Assembly (NCBI RefSeq): GCF_030264295.1
Contig: NZ_CP127173.1
Coordinates: 5,215,501-5,279,500, forward strand
Reading direction: 5' to 3'
From: Amycolatopsis nalaikhensis
GTDB taxonomy: Bacteria; Actinomycetota; Actinomycetes; Mycobacteriales; Pseudonocardiaceae
DNA: 64,000 nt
The position numbers and the translations under genes are program-made. Positions 32,937 to 41,666 of this stretch are shown here, piece by piece; position 1 is the first letter of the stretch, and every line of letters starts with the position of its first letter. Below the pieces are notes generated by a model. That model did not search any database and was not told the DNA's origin. It saw nothing but the letters and a program-made list of their open reading frames with translations.

Positions 32937-32993
32937 CCCTTCCAGGGGCTCCCGCCCCTGATCAGAGGTGTCCGCCAAACCGGGTCAAGCCCA

Positions 32994-33023
32994 GGACCTC
33001 CGAAGACCTGAATGACTCATTCA
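32994..33023. terminator. Right half of 45-bp palindromic element interrupted by IS
   Basis: Right target duplication GGAC, then CTCCGAAGACC and TGAATGACTCATTCA (33009-33023). It ends 8 bp before the stop of the CHAT gene. With the left half it forms a hairpin of 23-bp arms that is perfect except at the odd central base. Confidence 0.85.
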
Positions 33024-33030
33024 AGACGGC

Positions 33031-35631
33031 TCAACTTCCGAGGCACGTGAACCCGGCCGCCGCCGCGAGCGATGCCGGGTCGCCGTCGCGCAGCTCCAAC
33101 TGTGCCGCCGCCAGCGCCGCCGCCGCGGGTTCGCCCTTCGCGAGCCGACGATGGAGCGACACCATCAGCGGCACCGTCTCCCCGTCCGGGATCGGCACCA
33201 CCGACGCGACGAGCTGCGCGGTCCCGTGCGCGATGAACGTCGCGCTCAGCCCCAGCAGCTCGTCACCCGTCCGCACCACCGACCGGCCGCTCTCGCACGA
33301 CGCCAGCACCAACGTGTGCGGCACCCGCGCCAGCCGCTCGAGGTCGTGCACGATCAGCGGCCCGTCGTGCAAGCGCAGCCGCGAAAACAACGGGTTGTCC
33401 GTCGAGAGCTGCCCGTGCGCGGCCAGGTGCGCCAGCCGAGCCGTGGCCAGGCCGGAGAGCACAGCGTCCACTGTGGACGACGCAGGGGCGACCCCGTGGA
33501 TCGCCGCCACCGCACGGGCTTCCTCCTCGGCACCCGGCAACCCGGGCCCGGAGGCGACCAGGACCGGCCCCGCGACGGCCTCCGTCCCCACCGCCTGGTG
33601 CCACAACGTCGCCGACGGCGTCACGCTCACCGCCCGTCCCGCGCACGACGGCAGCACCGACCACGGAACCCCGTGCAACGCCCCGGTCGGCGCGACCACC
33701 AACGGCCTGCCGTCCGCTTCGCGCAACGGCTCCAGCAACGCCGTGTCGAGCCGCTTCGCGCTCGTCGTCAGCAACGCCGTCAGTGACGCTCCGCGCCGGT
33801 CGAGGCGGGCCAGGCGGTGGAGGGCGAACCGCACCCGGTCGACGAGGTCCGCGATCGGTGCCACCGGGCCCAGCGCGTGCAGCCGCAGCCGCCCGGCGGC
33901 CAGCGTGAGCGCGTGGAGCGTGCCGTCCAGCTGCAGGAACTCCACGAGCGCGTGCTCCCCGAGCGCCGCCGTGAGCCGCCCGGACGACACCGGGGACGGC
34001 GGGGTGGCGGCGGCCGTGCCCGGGTGGCGGCGCGTGTGGTCGCGGATCCGCCGCTCCAGCGCGATCCGCCGGTGCGCGGGCACCACGCCGCCGCGGTCGA
34101 TCTCGGCGACGACCACCCGCAGCTCCGCCAGCAACGCCGCCAGCTCCGGGTCGGCCACTGGCCGGACCGGACGGTTCAGCAGGCGGCTCGCCCGTCCGCG
34201 TTCCGCCCACTCCAGCACGGCGGCCGGGCGTCCCTCCCGCAGCGCCGACCGCAACCCCAGCTCGGCCAGCTCACGCCGGTGCGCCGCCGAATGCACCCAA
34301 AGGTCGGTGGCGCCCAGCGCGGCCGCGTGCTCGTCGAGGATCCGCAACCCGTTCCGGGCCGCCCGTCGCGCGTCGCCGATGTCCTTTTCGGACTGTCGCA
34401 ACACGGCTTCGGCATACCACCCGCGGGCCCGCAGGGTCGCCGGGCCGCGCTTCCGCACCTCGCTCGCCAGGAGGAGGTGCTCGCGCGCCGCGTCGTCCTG
34501 CCGACGCCGGAGCAGCACCTGCGCCGCGATCAACCGGGCTTCCACCGCCGCCGCGGGCCAGCCGGCGGCCGTGAGCGTGTCCGCCATCCCCGTCACGGCT
34601 TCGAGCGGCACGCGCGGCACCCGCCCGGCCGCCGATTCGGCGCGCAGCACGGCCAGCCGGGCCACCGCCGCCCACTCGCCGCGGCCCTGCCGGGCGAACT
34701 CGCGGCTCGCCTGACGCGCGTGCGTTACCGCGGTTTCCCAGCCGCCGCCGAGAAAAGCCGCCTGGGACAGCAGCAGCCGGGCTTCGGGGACGTTGAGCAG
34801 ACGGTGTTCCCGCCAGTAGGTCGCCACCGCGCGTTCGGCCGATTCCCTGGCCTCGCTCGCGACGCCCGCCGCCAGCAGCAGCTCCGCGCGGTGCCGGTGC
34901 ACCCAGCCGAGCTGGGCGCCGTGCTCGGAGATGATCCGCTCGGCGCGGTCGAGGTGGCCGAGCGCGGCGGGCACGTCGCCGCGGAACGCCTCGACCCGCC
35001 CGAGGTTCTCCGCGATGATCCCGACGGTCAGCTCGCGGCCCAGCTCGCGCGCGAGCCGTTCGGCCTCCAGCAGGTCGGCCTTCGCGGCGGCGAAGGCGTA
35101 GCGGTCGGACTGCAGGAACGCCCGGTTGATCAGCATCCGCTGCACGCCGAGCAGGTCTCCGGTGCGCCGCAACGTCGCCAGCGCCGTGCGGAAGTCCGCC
35201 AGCGCCTCGTCGACCCGGCCCGCCTGGTTCAGCACGATCGCCCGCTGCGCGAGGGCCCGGGCCGCGGACGCGCCGGTCAGGTCCGGCAGCGCCGCGTCGA
35301 CCTCCCGCAACGCCGCAGCCGGACGACCCTGCTGCGCCAGCGCGTACGCCAGCTTCATCCGGGCTTCGGCCACCAGCGCCGCCGACCCGGCCGCGCGGCC
35401 GGCGGCCATGGACCGGCGCAGGTGCCGGACGGCGTCGTCCATTTCGCCGCAGTGCAGCAGCGCGTGGCCCCAGGCGCGTTCGGCGACCGCCAGCGCGGCC
35501 GGGTCGCGGTCGCGACGGGCCAGGCGCACGGCCGGGGCGGCCAGCGGGAGCGCCCGGCCCGGGTCGAGGTCGGCCATCCGCATCGCGTCCTCGGCCGCCT
35601 CGCGCGCCGGGTGATGCATCAGGACGGCCAT
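33031..35631 (-). CDS. CHAT-domain (caspase-like) protease with TPR array
   Basis: 866 aa. The N-terminal two thirds are tetratricopeptide-like helical repeats (for example LAYALAQQGRPAAALREVDAAL, AIVLNQAGRVDEALADFRTAL). The C-terminal CHAT domain has the caspase-type dyad: His in LAHLAAHGQLSTDNPLFSRL (about 738) and Cys in TLVLASCESGRSVVRTGDELLGL (about 778). Such proteins are cytoplasmic cysteine proteases, often in biological-conflict or cell-death modules, with the TPR part sensing partners. ATG 35631 follows GGAG. Divergent, 44 bp away, is a cytoplasmic subtilase. Activity and trigger are unknown. Confidence 0.92.
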   Translation of the reverse strand: MAVLMHHPAREAAEDAMRMADLDPGRALPLAAPAVRLARRDRDPAALAVAERAWGHALLHCGEMDDAVRHLRRSMAAGRAAGSAALVAEARMKLAYALAQQGRPAAALREVDAALPDLTGASAARALAQRAIVLNQAGRVDEALADFRTALATLRRTGDLLGVQRMLINRAFLQSDRYAFAAAKADLLEAERLARELGRELTVGIIAENLGRVEAFRGDVPAALGHLDRAERIISEHGAQLGWVHRHRAELLLAAGVASEARESAERAVATYWREHRLLNVPEARLLLSQAAFLGGGWETAVTHARQASREFARQGRGEWAAVARLAVLRAESAAGRVPRVPLEAVTGMADTLTAAGWPAAAVEARLIAAQVLLRRRQDDAAREHLLLASEVRKRGPATLRARGWYAEAVLRQSEKDIGDARRAARNGLRILDEHAAALGATDLWVHSAAHRRELAELGLRSALREGRPAAVLEWAERGRASRLLNRPVRPVADPELAALLAELRVVVAEIDRGGVVPAHRRIALERRIRDHTRRHPGTAAATPPSPVSSGRLTAALGEHALVEFLQLDGTLHALTLAAGRLRLHALGPVAPIADLVDRVRFALHRLARLDRRGASLTALLTTSAKRLDTALLEPLREADGRPLVVAPTGALHGVPWSVLPSCAGRAVSVTPSATLWHQAVGTEAVAGPVLVASGPGLPGAEEEARAVAAIHGVAPASSTVDAVLSGLATARLAHLAAHGQLSTDNPLFSRLRLHDGPLIVHDLERLARVPHTLVLASCESGRSVVRTGDELLGLSATFIAHGTAQLVASVVPIPDGETVPLMVSLHRRLAKGEPAAAALAAAQLELRDGDPASLAAAAGFTCLGS

Positions 35632-35675
35632 CAGCGACTCCGATGGGTAGACGCCACCGACGAAAGGTACCGAAC

Positions 35676-36782
35676 ATGGCCACCCAGGACGAACCGTTCC
35701 GCACCACCGTGCCCGGGGAGCTCGTCGTCGACCTCGAGCACCTGGGTCTGATCGAGACGGAGCTGGCCGCGCTCGACGTCGACCACTCCGTCAAGGAGAC
35801 GCACGAGCTGCTCGGGTTGGCTCTGCTGAGCGGGTTCGGCGAAAGCGAGGCGGCGCTGGACGGGGTGCTCCACGAGCTGCGCCGCCGGTTCAGCGGGCGG
35901 TTCGGCGGCTGGTTCCCGGAGCTGGGCAAGCAGCGCGTCGCCGACCTGGTCCGCCCGGCCGGGCCGAAACCGATGTCCGAAGGTCTGCCCGAACCGGCGG
36001 ACCCGGTCGTGATCCCGACTCCCGAGGCGGGCGGGCCCACCGTCCGCGTCGGCGTGGTCGACACGCCCGTGTACCACCACGAGAGCCTGCCCGAGGAGTG
36101 GGTGACGGCCGACGAGTGGGGCACCGGCGTGCCGGACGTCCCGCGGGCCGGGCACGGGACGTTCGTGACGAGCCTGATCCGGCAGGGCGCCCCGCGTGCC
36201 CACGTCTCCGTCCGAGGAGCGTTGAAGGGGCTTGAAAACACCGCGGACGCCTGGGACGCCGCGGTCGCGATCGTCGAGCTCGGGCAGCGGGTCGACCTGC
36301 TCAACCTGTCGTTCGCCGCCTACACCGAGGACGGCGACGCGCCGCTGGTGATCCGCCGCGCGATCGAGCGGGTGCCCTCGGGCGTGCTGGTCGTCGCGGC
36401 GGCCGGGAACCACGGTGACGTGATCGGCTTGGTGCGCGGCCGCACGTCGCGGTCGCCGAGCTACCCGGCGGCCATGCCACGGGTGGTCGCCGTCGGGTCG
36501 TCCGGCCTCATCGGGTCGACCGGCGGGAAGGTTGAACCCGGCAGCGCGACGCTGTCGGAGTTCACCCCGAAGCTGCCGTGGGTCGACCGCACCACCCGGG
36601 GTGTCGCGGTGACCGGCGCGGTCCCCGGCGGCTGGGCGACGTGGAGCGGCACGTCGTTCGCCGCGGCCCGGGTCACCGGCCTGGTCGCGGACCAGATGGC
36701 GACCGCGGGGGTGTCCGCCGCGGACGCCCTGGAGCTGATCGAGAGCTTGGTGCCCGTGTTCGAGTGGACGGGCGAAGCCTGA
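35676..36782 (+). CDS. S8-family (subtilisin-like) serine peptidase, cytoplasmic
   Basis: 368 aa. Catalytic triad in subtilase order: Asp129 in VGVVDTPVYHHE, His160 in RAGHGTFVTSLI and Ser327 in TWSGTSFAAARVTG, with AAAGNHGD carrying the oxyanion Asn. The 110-residue N-terminal part is helical and not a typical I9 propeptide, and there is no signal peptide, so it should act inside the cell. ATG 35676 follows AAAGG. Divergent from the CHAT-TPR protease with overlapping promoters, which suggests a two-protease module. A strong terminator follows. Confidence 0.93.
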   Translation: MATQDEPFRTTVPGELVVDLEHLGLIETELAALDVDHSVKETHELLGLALLSGFGESEAALDGVLHELRRRFSGRFGGWFPELGKQRVADLVRPAGPKPMSEGLPEPADPVVIPTPEAGGPTVRVGVVDTPVYHHESLPEEWVTADEWGTGVPDVPRAGHGTFVTSLIRQGAPRAHVSVRGALKGLENTADAWDAAVAIVELGQRVDLLNLSFAAYTEDGDAPLVIRRAIERVPSGVLVVAAAGNHGDVIGLVRGRTSRSPSYPAAMPRVVAVGSSGLIGSTGGKVEPGSATLSEFTPKLPWVDRTTRGVAVTGAVPGGWATWSGTSFAAARVTGLVADQMATAGVSAADALELIESLVPVFEWTGEA

Positions 36783-36789
36783 CGCCGGG

Positions 36790-36825
36790 CGGCCGGACCA
36801 CGCCGAGGGGAGCGTGGTCCGGCCG
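36790..36825. terminator. Bidirectional terminator between subtilase and ubiX
   Basis: Perfect 14-bp arms CGGCCGGACCACGC / GCGTGGTCCGGCCG with an 8-bp loop, filling the gap between two convergent genes. Confidence 0.88.
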
Positions 36826-36829
36826 GGGG

Positions 36830-37414
36830 CTACGACCTCCGCGCCAGGTCGCCCCGCCAGGGCTCCGGCGCGAGGTCGCGCAGCCCGGCGCGGGCCAGCG
36901 CGCGCCGGACGGTGTGCTCGACGAGCTCGTCCACCGAAACCGGGTGCGGGTAGAACGCGGGCACCGGCGGGGCGATGATCGCGCCCGCCTCCGCGGCGGC
37001 CGTCATCGCCCGCAGGTGACCCACGTGCAGCGGGGTTTCCCGCACCATCAGCACCAAGGGGCGGCCCTCCTTCAAGCACACGTCCGCGGCGCGGCTGACC
37101 AGGTCGTCGGTGTAGCTGTGGGCGATCGCCGACAGCGTCTTGACCGAGCAGGGCGCGACGAGCATGGCGTCCACCGGGAACGAGCCGGAGGCGATGGACG
37201 CCCCGATCTCGCCCGGCCGGTGCCGCACGGCGGCGAGCTTGCCCAGCTCCTCCGGCGACAGCCCGCACTCGTGCCGCAGGGTCACCGCACCCGCCTTCGA
37301 CAGGACGAGGTGCACCTCGACGTCCGGCCGGTCGGCCAGCAGCTCCAGCATCCGCACGCCGTAGACCGCGCCGGTGGCCCCGGTGATCGCGACGACGACG
37401 GTGCGCGGGCTCAT
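36830..37414 (-). CDS. ubiX: UbiX-family flavin prenyltransferase
   Basis: 194-aa flavoprotein that prenylates FMN to make prFMN, the cofactor of UbiD decarboxylases. Visible: VVVAITGATGAVYGVRMLELL (flavin/phosphate loop), APCSVKTLSAIAHSYTDDLVSRAADVCLKEGRPLVLMVRETPLHVGHLRAM, the conserved UbiX/Pad1 signature. The ATG overlaps the MFS stop (ATGA). It completes the set with the UbiD-like gene 9 kb downstream in the same island, which it presumably serves. Confidence 0.95.
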   Translation of the reverse strand: MSPRTVVVAITGATGAVYGVRMLELLADRPDVEVHLVLSKAGAVTLRHECGLSPEELGKLAAVRHRPGEIGASIASGSFPVDAMLVAPCSVKTLSAIAHSYTDDLVSRAADVCLKEGRPLVLMVRETPLHVGHLRAMTAAAEAGAIIAPPVPAFYPHPVSVDELVEHTVRRALARAGLRDLAPEPWRGDLARRS

Positions 37415-38721
37415 TCGATCGCCTCGATGCGGCGGCCGGTCTTGTCCGGGGCGAGCAGGGCGAGGGCCGCGCCGGCCACCGGGCCGACGATGCCGAGCGC
37501 CAGCGCGAGCGGCACGGTCCCGGCGAGCGAGAGCGCGACGAGCGGGAACAGCCCGGCCCCGAAGCCGCGTCCGGCGTAGTAGCTGAGGTTCGAGCCGCTG
37601 GAGCGGACCCGCGTCGGGAAGAACTCGGCCATCCAGATGCCGAGCACGCCGAAGCCGCCGCTGCCGCCGGCGCACATCATCAGCGCCCAGAACGTCGGGT
37701 AGGCCCAGAAGTCCGTGCCGATCTTCGTCGACCCGCTCAGCACGAGGCTCAGCAGCCACCCGAAGCCCAGCACGCCGAACAACGCCGACGCGAAGAACGC
37801 CCACTTGCGCCGCAGGACGTCGGACAGGATCCCGGTCACCGGGTAGGTGATCGCCGTGACGACCAGTCCCAAGAGGACGATCAGGCTGGCGGTGCCCAGC
37901 GGCACCTTCTCCACCTTGATCAGGAACGTCGACAGGTAGGAGATCAGCGAGTTCGTGGTGAGGAACAATGCCGTGGCCAGCGCCATGAACACGATCGTGC
38001 CGCGCGCGTAGCCGCCGCGGAACACGTCGAGCAGCGGGACCTTGGTGCGCCGCAGGTGTTCCGGCACCCGTCCGCCCTTCAGCTCGCGCTGGTAGGTCCG
38101 CCACTGCTCGGACTCGGGCAGCAGCACCGCCGCGGCCGCGCCGATCACCAGCGTCGTGACGCCGATCAGGACGTACCCCGTGCGCCAGCCGCGGTCCTCG
38201 CCGAACTCGACGAGGCAGAAGTACACCACGCCCTCGGTCAGGATCTGCCCGACGAAGTACATCGCCTGGATCGAGCCGCCCATCATGCCGCGCTTGCGGG
38301 TCTTCCAGCACTCGGCGAACATCGAGAACGACAGGCCGAACAGGCCGCCCATGCCGACGCCGGCGAGCAGCCGGGTCAGCAGGAACACGAAGTAGTTCGG
38401 GGCGAGCCCGCCGAGCAGCGCGGCGACGCCGAAGGCCAGCACCGAACCGGTGTAGGTCCACCGCCTGCCGAAGAGGTCGCCGAGCCAGCCGCACAGGATG
38501 CCGCCCGCGATCGAGGCGAACCCCTGCAGCGTGGCGACCTGCACGATCTGGATGGTGCTGACGTGGAAGCTCTCCGCCAGGTAGGACAGCGGGTAGCCGA
38601 CGAGGTTGAGCTCCGCGCCGTCGAACAGCGTGCCGAGGAACGCGAAGAACAGGATGCGGGCCGTTTTCGAGCGCACTGGGGTGAGCCCACCGGTTCCGGT
38701 GGGCTTTGCGAGGGTCGACAA
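37411..38721 (-). CDS. MFS transporter (AAHS/sugar-porter-like)
   Basis: 436-aa, 12-segment major facilitator. MFS loop motif GWLGDLFGRRWTYTGSVLAFG after TM2 and the repeat ILSDVLRRKWAFFASALFG after TM8; DGAELNLVGYPL in TM1 carries the acidic residue typical of aromatic-acid:H+ symporters. TTG 38721, with AAAGGGA at 7 nt, is the best start. Probably imports the substrate of the neighbouring UbiD/Mo-hydroxylase pathway. Co-transcribed with ubiX. Confidence 0.88.
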   Translation of the reverse strand: MSTLAKPTGTGGLTPVRSKTARILFFAFLGTLFDGAELNLVGYPLSYLAESFHVSTIQIVQVATLQGFASIAGGILCGWLGDLFGRRWTYTGSVLAFGVAALLGGLAPNYFVFLLTRLLAGVGMGGLFGLSFSMFAECWKTRKRGMMGGSIQAMYFVGQILTEGVVYFCLVEFGEDRGWRTGYVLIGVTTLVIGAAAAVLLPESEQWRTYQRELKGGRVPEHLRRTKVPLLDVFRGGYARGTIVFMALATALFLTTNSLISYLSTFLIKVEKVPLGTASLIVLLGLVVTAITYPVTGILSDVLRRKWAFFASALFGVLGFGWLLSLVLSGSTKIGTDFWAYPTFWALMMCAGGSGGFGVLGIWMAEFFPTRVRSSGSNLSYYAGRGFGAGLFPLVALSLAGTVPLALALGIVGPVAGAALALLAPDKTGRRIEAIE

Positions 38722-38744
38722 GGAAGGTTCCCTTTCCCGGGGGT

Positions 38745-40070
38745 TCAGTCGGGCAGCTTCTGCCCGCGCGTTTCGGGGCAGAACGGCGCGACGACCAGGC
38801 CGAGCACGTAGATCATCCCGACGGCGGTCGCGGCGATGCCGTACCCGCCGAGCTTCGAGATGATCGCGCCGGCGGTCAGCGGGCCGAGGAAGGCGACGAA
38901 CCGGGCGGCGTTGAACACGAACGCCGCGCCGGTGGCGCGCAGGTGGGTGGGGTAGAACTCGGGCAGCCACACCGGCATCCAGGTGTACTGGCCCAGCGTG
39001 AAGAACCCGTTGACCACGAGCACGACCACGATCAGGCCGAGGCTGTGCGTCCACAGGAACAGCACCGGCGTGAGGACCAGGGAGGCGCCGAAGTACAGCA
39101 GCACCGCGGGTTTCCGGCCGATCCGGTCGGCGAGGAAGCCGAAGCCGATGTACCCGGCGATCGCGCCGGCGTTGTAGATCATCCCAGCCCAGCTCGCCCA
39201 CGCGGTGGCCGGCTGCCCGGAGGCCGCGGCGCGCGAGGCGACGTACGCGGGGACCCACGTCGAGATGCCCCACCAGCCGAGGGTGGTGACCAGGGACATC
39301 AGCGAGCCGAGGATGGTCAGCCTGCGCAGCTTGGGATCGACCAGGATCTGGCGCAGGGTCAGGCGGGTGAACGACTTTTCGTGCGCGGTCAGCTCACCGT
39401 CGGCCCGCTGCCGCAGGGCGCGACGCCGGCTGTGCGCGCTGGTCCACGAGTCGGACTCGGGCACCGTGCGGCGCAGCCACAGCGCGAACACCGCGGGCAG
39501 CACGCCGATGAGGAACATGTACCGCCAGGAGTTCGTGCCCAGCGGGGCGATGAAGTACCAGCAGGCCGACGCGACGAAGAACCCGAGTCCCAGCCCGCAC
39601 TGCATGAGCCCGGCCGCCTTGGCGCGGGCGTGCGCCGGCCAGGTCTCGGCCACGAGCGACGTGCCGGTGCCCCACTCCGAGCCGAGCGCGAAGCCGGTGA
39701 TGAACCGCAGGACCAGGAACGACGTCCACGACCACGAAACCGCGGTGAGGCCGGTGAACGCCGCGTACAGCACCATCGACGTGAGCAGGGCCCGCCGACG
39801 GCCGAAGTAGTCGGCGAACACGCCGCCGAGGATGCCGCCGAACCCCCAGCCCAGCAGCGTGACGGCGATCGTCACGCCGGTCAGGAACGACACCTGCGTC
39901 GCCGGGGCGCCGGGCTCGAGTGTCTTCAGGACGAGACTCGCGGTCAGGATGAGCGCGTAGGTCTCGAAGCCGTCGAACAGCCAGCCGAGGTTCGCGGCGA
40001 GCAGGGACCGCCACTGGGTCCGGTTCAGCGTCTTGGCCCAGGGTTTCCGGACGAGGGCGACCTCGGACAC
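38745..40070 (-). CDS. MFS transporter (aromatic acid:H+ symporter-like)
   Basis: 441 aa with 12 predicted segments: WLFDGFETYALILTASLVL in TM1 (D-x-Y/E pattern of AAHS carriers), GGVFADYFGRRRALLTSMVLY and FGFLADRIGRKPAVLLYFGA loop motifs, and GSEWGTGTSLVAETWP. GTG 40070 follows AAAGGAG. It lies 23 bp upstream of the second MFS gene, both ahead of ubiX in one operon. Two related carriers suggest uptake of two related acids, or uptake and export. Confidence 0.9.
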   Translation of the reverse strand: MSEVALVRKPWAKTLNRTQWRSLLAANLGWLFDGFETYALILTASLVLKTLEPGAPATQVSFLTGVTIAVTLLGWGFGGILGGVFADYFGRRRALLTSMVLYAAFTGLTAVSWSWTSFLVLRFITGFALGSEWGTGTSLVAETWPAHARAKAAGLMQCGLGLGFFVASACWYFIAPLGTNSWRYMFLIGVLPAVFALWLRRTVPESDSWTSAHSRRRALRQRADGELTAHEKSFTRLTLRQILVDPKLRRLTILGSLMSLVTTLGWWGISTWVPAYVASRAAASGQPATAWASWAGMIYNAGAIAGYIGFGFLADRIGRKPAVLLYFGASLVLTPVLFLWTHSLGLIVVVLVVNGFFTLGQYTWMPVWLPEFYPTHLRATGAAFVFNAARFVAFLGPLTAGAIISKLGGYGIAATAVGMIYVLGLVVAPFCPETRGQKLPD

Positions 40071-40217
40071 GGGGATCTCCTTTCCGGGCCGCCGCGGGCC
40101 GGAGCTTGTCCTCCATCGAGGACATCGAGTCCTGCATGCGGAACCGTAAGCGAGCCGCAGGGCGAGGTCAAGGAACGATCCGGCCGCTCGGATCGTGGAG
40201 TTCCCGTGGAAGCGGAA

Positions 40218-40982
40218 CTATTCCGCGGTTTTCACCGCGCCTCCGGTGCGTTCGGTGATGCGAAGGGCGCAATCGCGGATCAAGGCACCGTAATGATCCA
40301 CAGTGGACTCGTTGAGTTCCGAGGCGAACGCCAGCGAACAGACGACCAGGCAGACGCGGCCCTGCGCGTCGAAGACCGGCGCCGCCACGCCGGACTGGCC
40401 GAGGTCGTACTCCCGGATGCTCTCGGCGTACCCGCGCTCACGGGTGTCCTCCAGGACCTCGCGCAGCTCGTCGGGGGTCGCGACCGTCTCGGGGGTGAAC
40501 TCCTCGACGCCGAACCGCGCGACCAGCCGGTCGACTTCGGCCGGGTCGGACCAGGCGTGGAAGGCGCGCATGATCGCGGGCGCGGAGAACGGGAACGTGT
40601 CGCCGACGCCGACGGTGATCCGCACGCCCTTGCCGCGGTCGCCCTTGGCCAGCACCGAGTACTCGCCCTTCCCGTGCGGCTGCACCGCGAAGACGACGAA
40701 GTTGATCCGCTGGTTGAGCTCGTCCAGTTCCTGCTGCACGATCTCGGTGACCCAGTCCTCGGAGAGGCGGGCCATCGCGAGCAGCCGCGGGCCGAGCGAC
40801 CAGCCGTCGCGGCTGGTGGTCCAGCCGGCCCGCTGCAGGGTGCCGAGGATGTTGTAGCAGGTGCTGCGGTTGAGCCCGAGTTCCTCGATGAGCACCCCGG
40901 AGGCCACCGGTTCCGGCCAGTCCCTGGCGATCCGCTCCAGGAGCCGCACGGCGCTCAGCACCGCTGGTACGTCGCTCGTCAT
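40218..40982 (-). CDS. IclR-family transcriptional regulator
   Basis: 254 aa: N-terminal winged helix (AVRLLERIARDWPEPVASGVLIEELGLNRSTCYNILGTLQRAGWTT) and a C-terminal IclR effector domain (YAESIREYDLGQSGVAAPVFDAQGRVCLVVCSLAFAS). Divergent from the molybdenum-hydroxylase operon and upstream of the transporter/ubiX operon, with a perfect inverted repeat between. It is the evident regulator of the catabolic island. ATG 40982. Confidence 0.93.
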   Translation of the reverse strand: MTSDVPAVLSAVRLLERIARDWPEPVASGVLIEELGLNRSTCYNILGTLQRAGWTTSRDGWSLGPRLLAMARLSEDWVTEIVQQELDELNQRINFVVFAVQPHGKGEYSVLAKGDRGKGVRITVGVGDTFPFSAPAIMRAFHAWSDPAEVDRLVARFGVEEFTPETVATPDELREVLEDTRERGYAESIREYDLGQSGVAAPVFDAQGRVCLVVCSLAFASELNESTVDHYGALIRDCALRITERTGGAVKTAE

Positions 40983-41049
40983 CCTCGCCCCTCGTCGTTC
41001 TTCCTTCGCGCACGGTAGCCGAGCCGGTTTGCTTGTCGCCAGGACCGTG

Positions 41050-41075
41050 TTAGTGTCCTCTATAGCAGACACTAA
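41050..41075. promoter_or_regulatory. IclR operator
   Basis: Perfect inverted repeat TTAGTGTC-N10-GACACTAA; the spacer contains CTATAG and could overlap a -10. It lies 19 bp before the coxG-like start and 68 bp before the iclR start. Confidence 0.8.
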
Positions 41076-41093
41076 GTCCTCTCTGGTGGTCAC

Positions 41094-41666
41094 ATGAAGC
41101 TCGGATCCTCATTCCTCGTCCCCGCGGGGCACGATCGCGTGTTCGCGCACTTCCTCGATCCCGACACGATGCGGGTCAGCGTCCCCGGCTGCACGGAGCT
41201 GGACCGCTCGGACCCGGCGCACTACCGCGGGCGGCTCGTGAACGAGATCGCCCACGTGCGCTTCAGCGCCGGGTTCTCCGCGGAGATCACCGACCTGCGC
41301 GAGCCCGAACAGGTGCGGGCGCTGCTCAAGGGGGAGGACCACAAGCTCGGCAGCTCGATCAAGATCGACGCGCTGCTCGGCGTCCGCCCCGACGGCCCGG
41401 ACTCGTCCAAAGTGGAGTACAGCCTGGACGTGGCGATCTGGGGCCGGATCGGCCGGCTCGGCGAGTCGCTCGTGCGCCGCCGCTCCCAGGAAGTCGAGAA
41501 GGAGTTCGTCGCGGCCTTCTCCGAGATCTGCGCCGCGGGCCCGCCCGGGCCGGGCAACCCCGGCCTGCGCAGCGTGCTGGAACGCCGCAACGGCCCGGTT
41601 GACGCCCCCGCGCGGGTTTCCTGGTGGCGTCGCCTGTTCGCGCGCCTGTTCGGGAAGAAGAGCTGA
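41094..41666 (+). CDS. CoxG-like SRPBCC protein
   Basis: 190 aa. CoxG family (carbon-monoxide dehydrogenase subunit G-like): MKLGSSFLVPAGHDRVFAHFLDPDTMRVSVPGC is the diagnostic start, and the C-terminus carries a basic amphipathic tail (WWRRLFARLFGKKS) like those that tether CoxG to the membrane. In Mo-hydroxylase operons it may recruit the enzyme to the membrane or quinone pool. First gene of the five- to six-gene operon; the ATG of the next gene overlaps the stop (TGATG). Confidence 0.9.
   Translation: MKLGSSFLVPAGHDRVFAHFLDPDTMRVSVPGCTELDRSDPAHYRGRLVNEIAHVRFSAGFSAEITDLREPEQVRALLKGEDHKLGSSIKIDALLGVRPDGPDSSKVEYSLDVAIWGRIGRLGESLVRRRSQEVEKEFVAAFSEICAAGPPGPGNPGLRSVLERRNGPVDAPARVSWWRRLFARLFGKKS

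Larger units (their letters stand above)
31670..32993 (-). mobile_element. IS3-family insertion sequence, 1324 bp, intact
   Basis: Terminal inverted repeats read TGGGCATGCCCCGATTTGGC at the left and TGGGCTTGACCCGGTTTGGC at the right (inward), about 24 bp with four mismatches, ending 5'-TG. Flanking duplication GGAC at 31666-31669 and 32994-32997. Two overlapping frames, orfA then orfB, are full length with an apparently intact DDE motif. The near-perfect target duplication and unbroken genes suggest recent, possibly active, transposition. Confidence 0.95.

Noticed and set aside
33031..36782. Assigning the CHAT/S8 pair to a named anti-phage system
   Set aside because: Sequence motifs support two active proteases, but there are no CRISPR, gasdermin or STAND partners in the window, so a specific system name would be invention.
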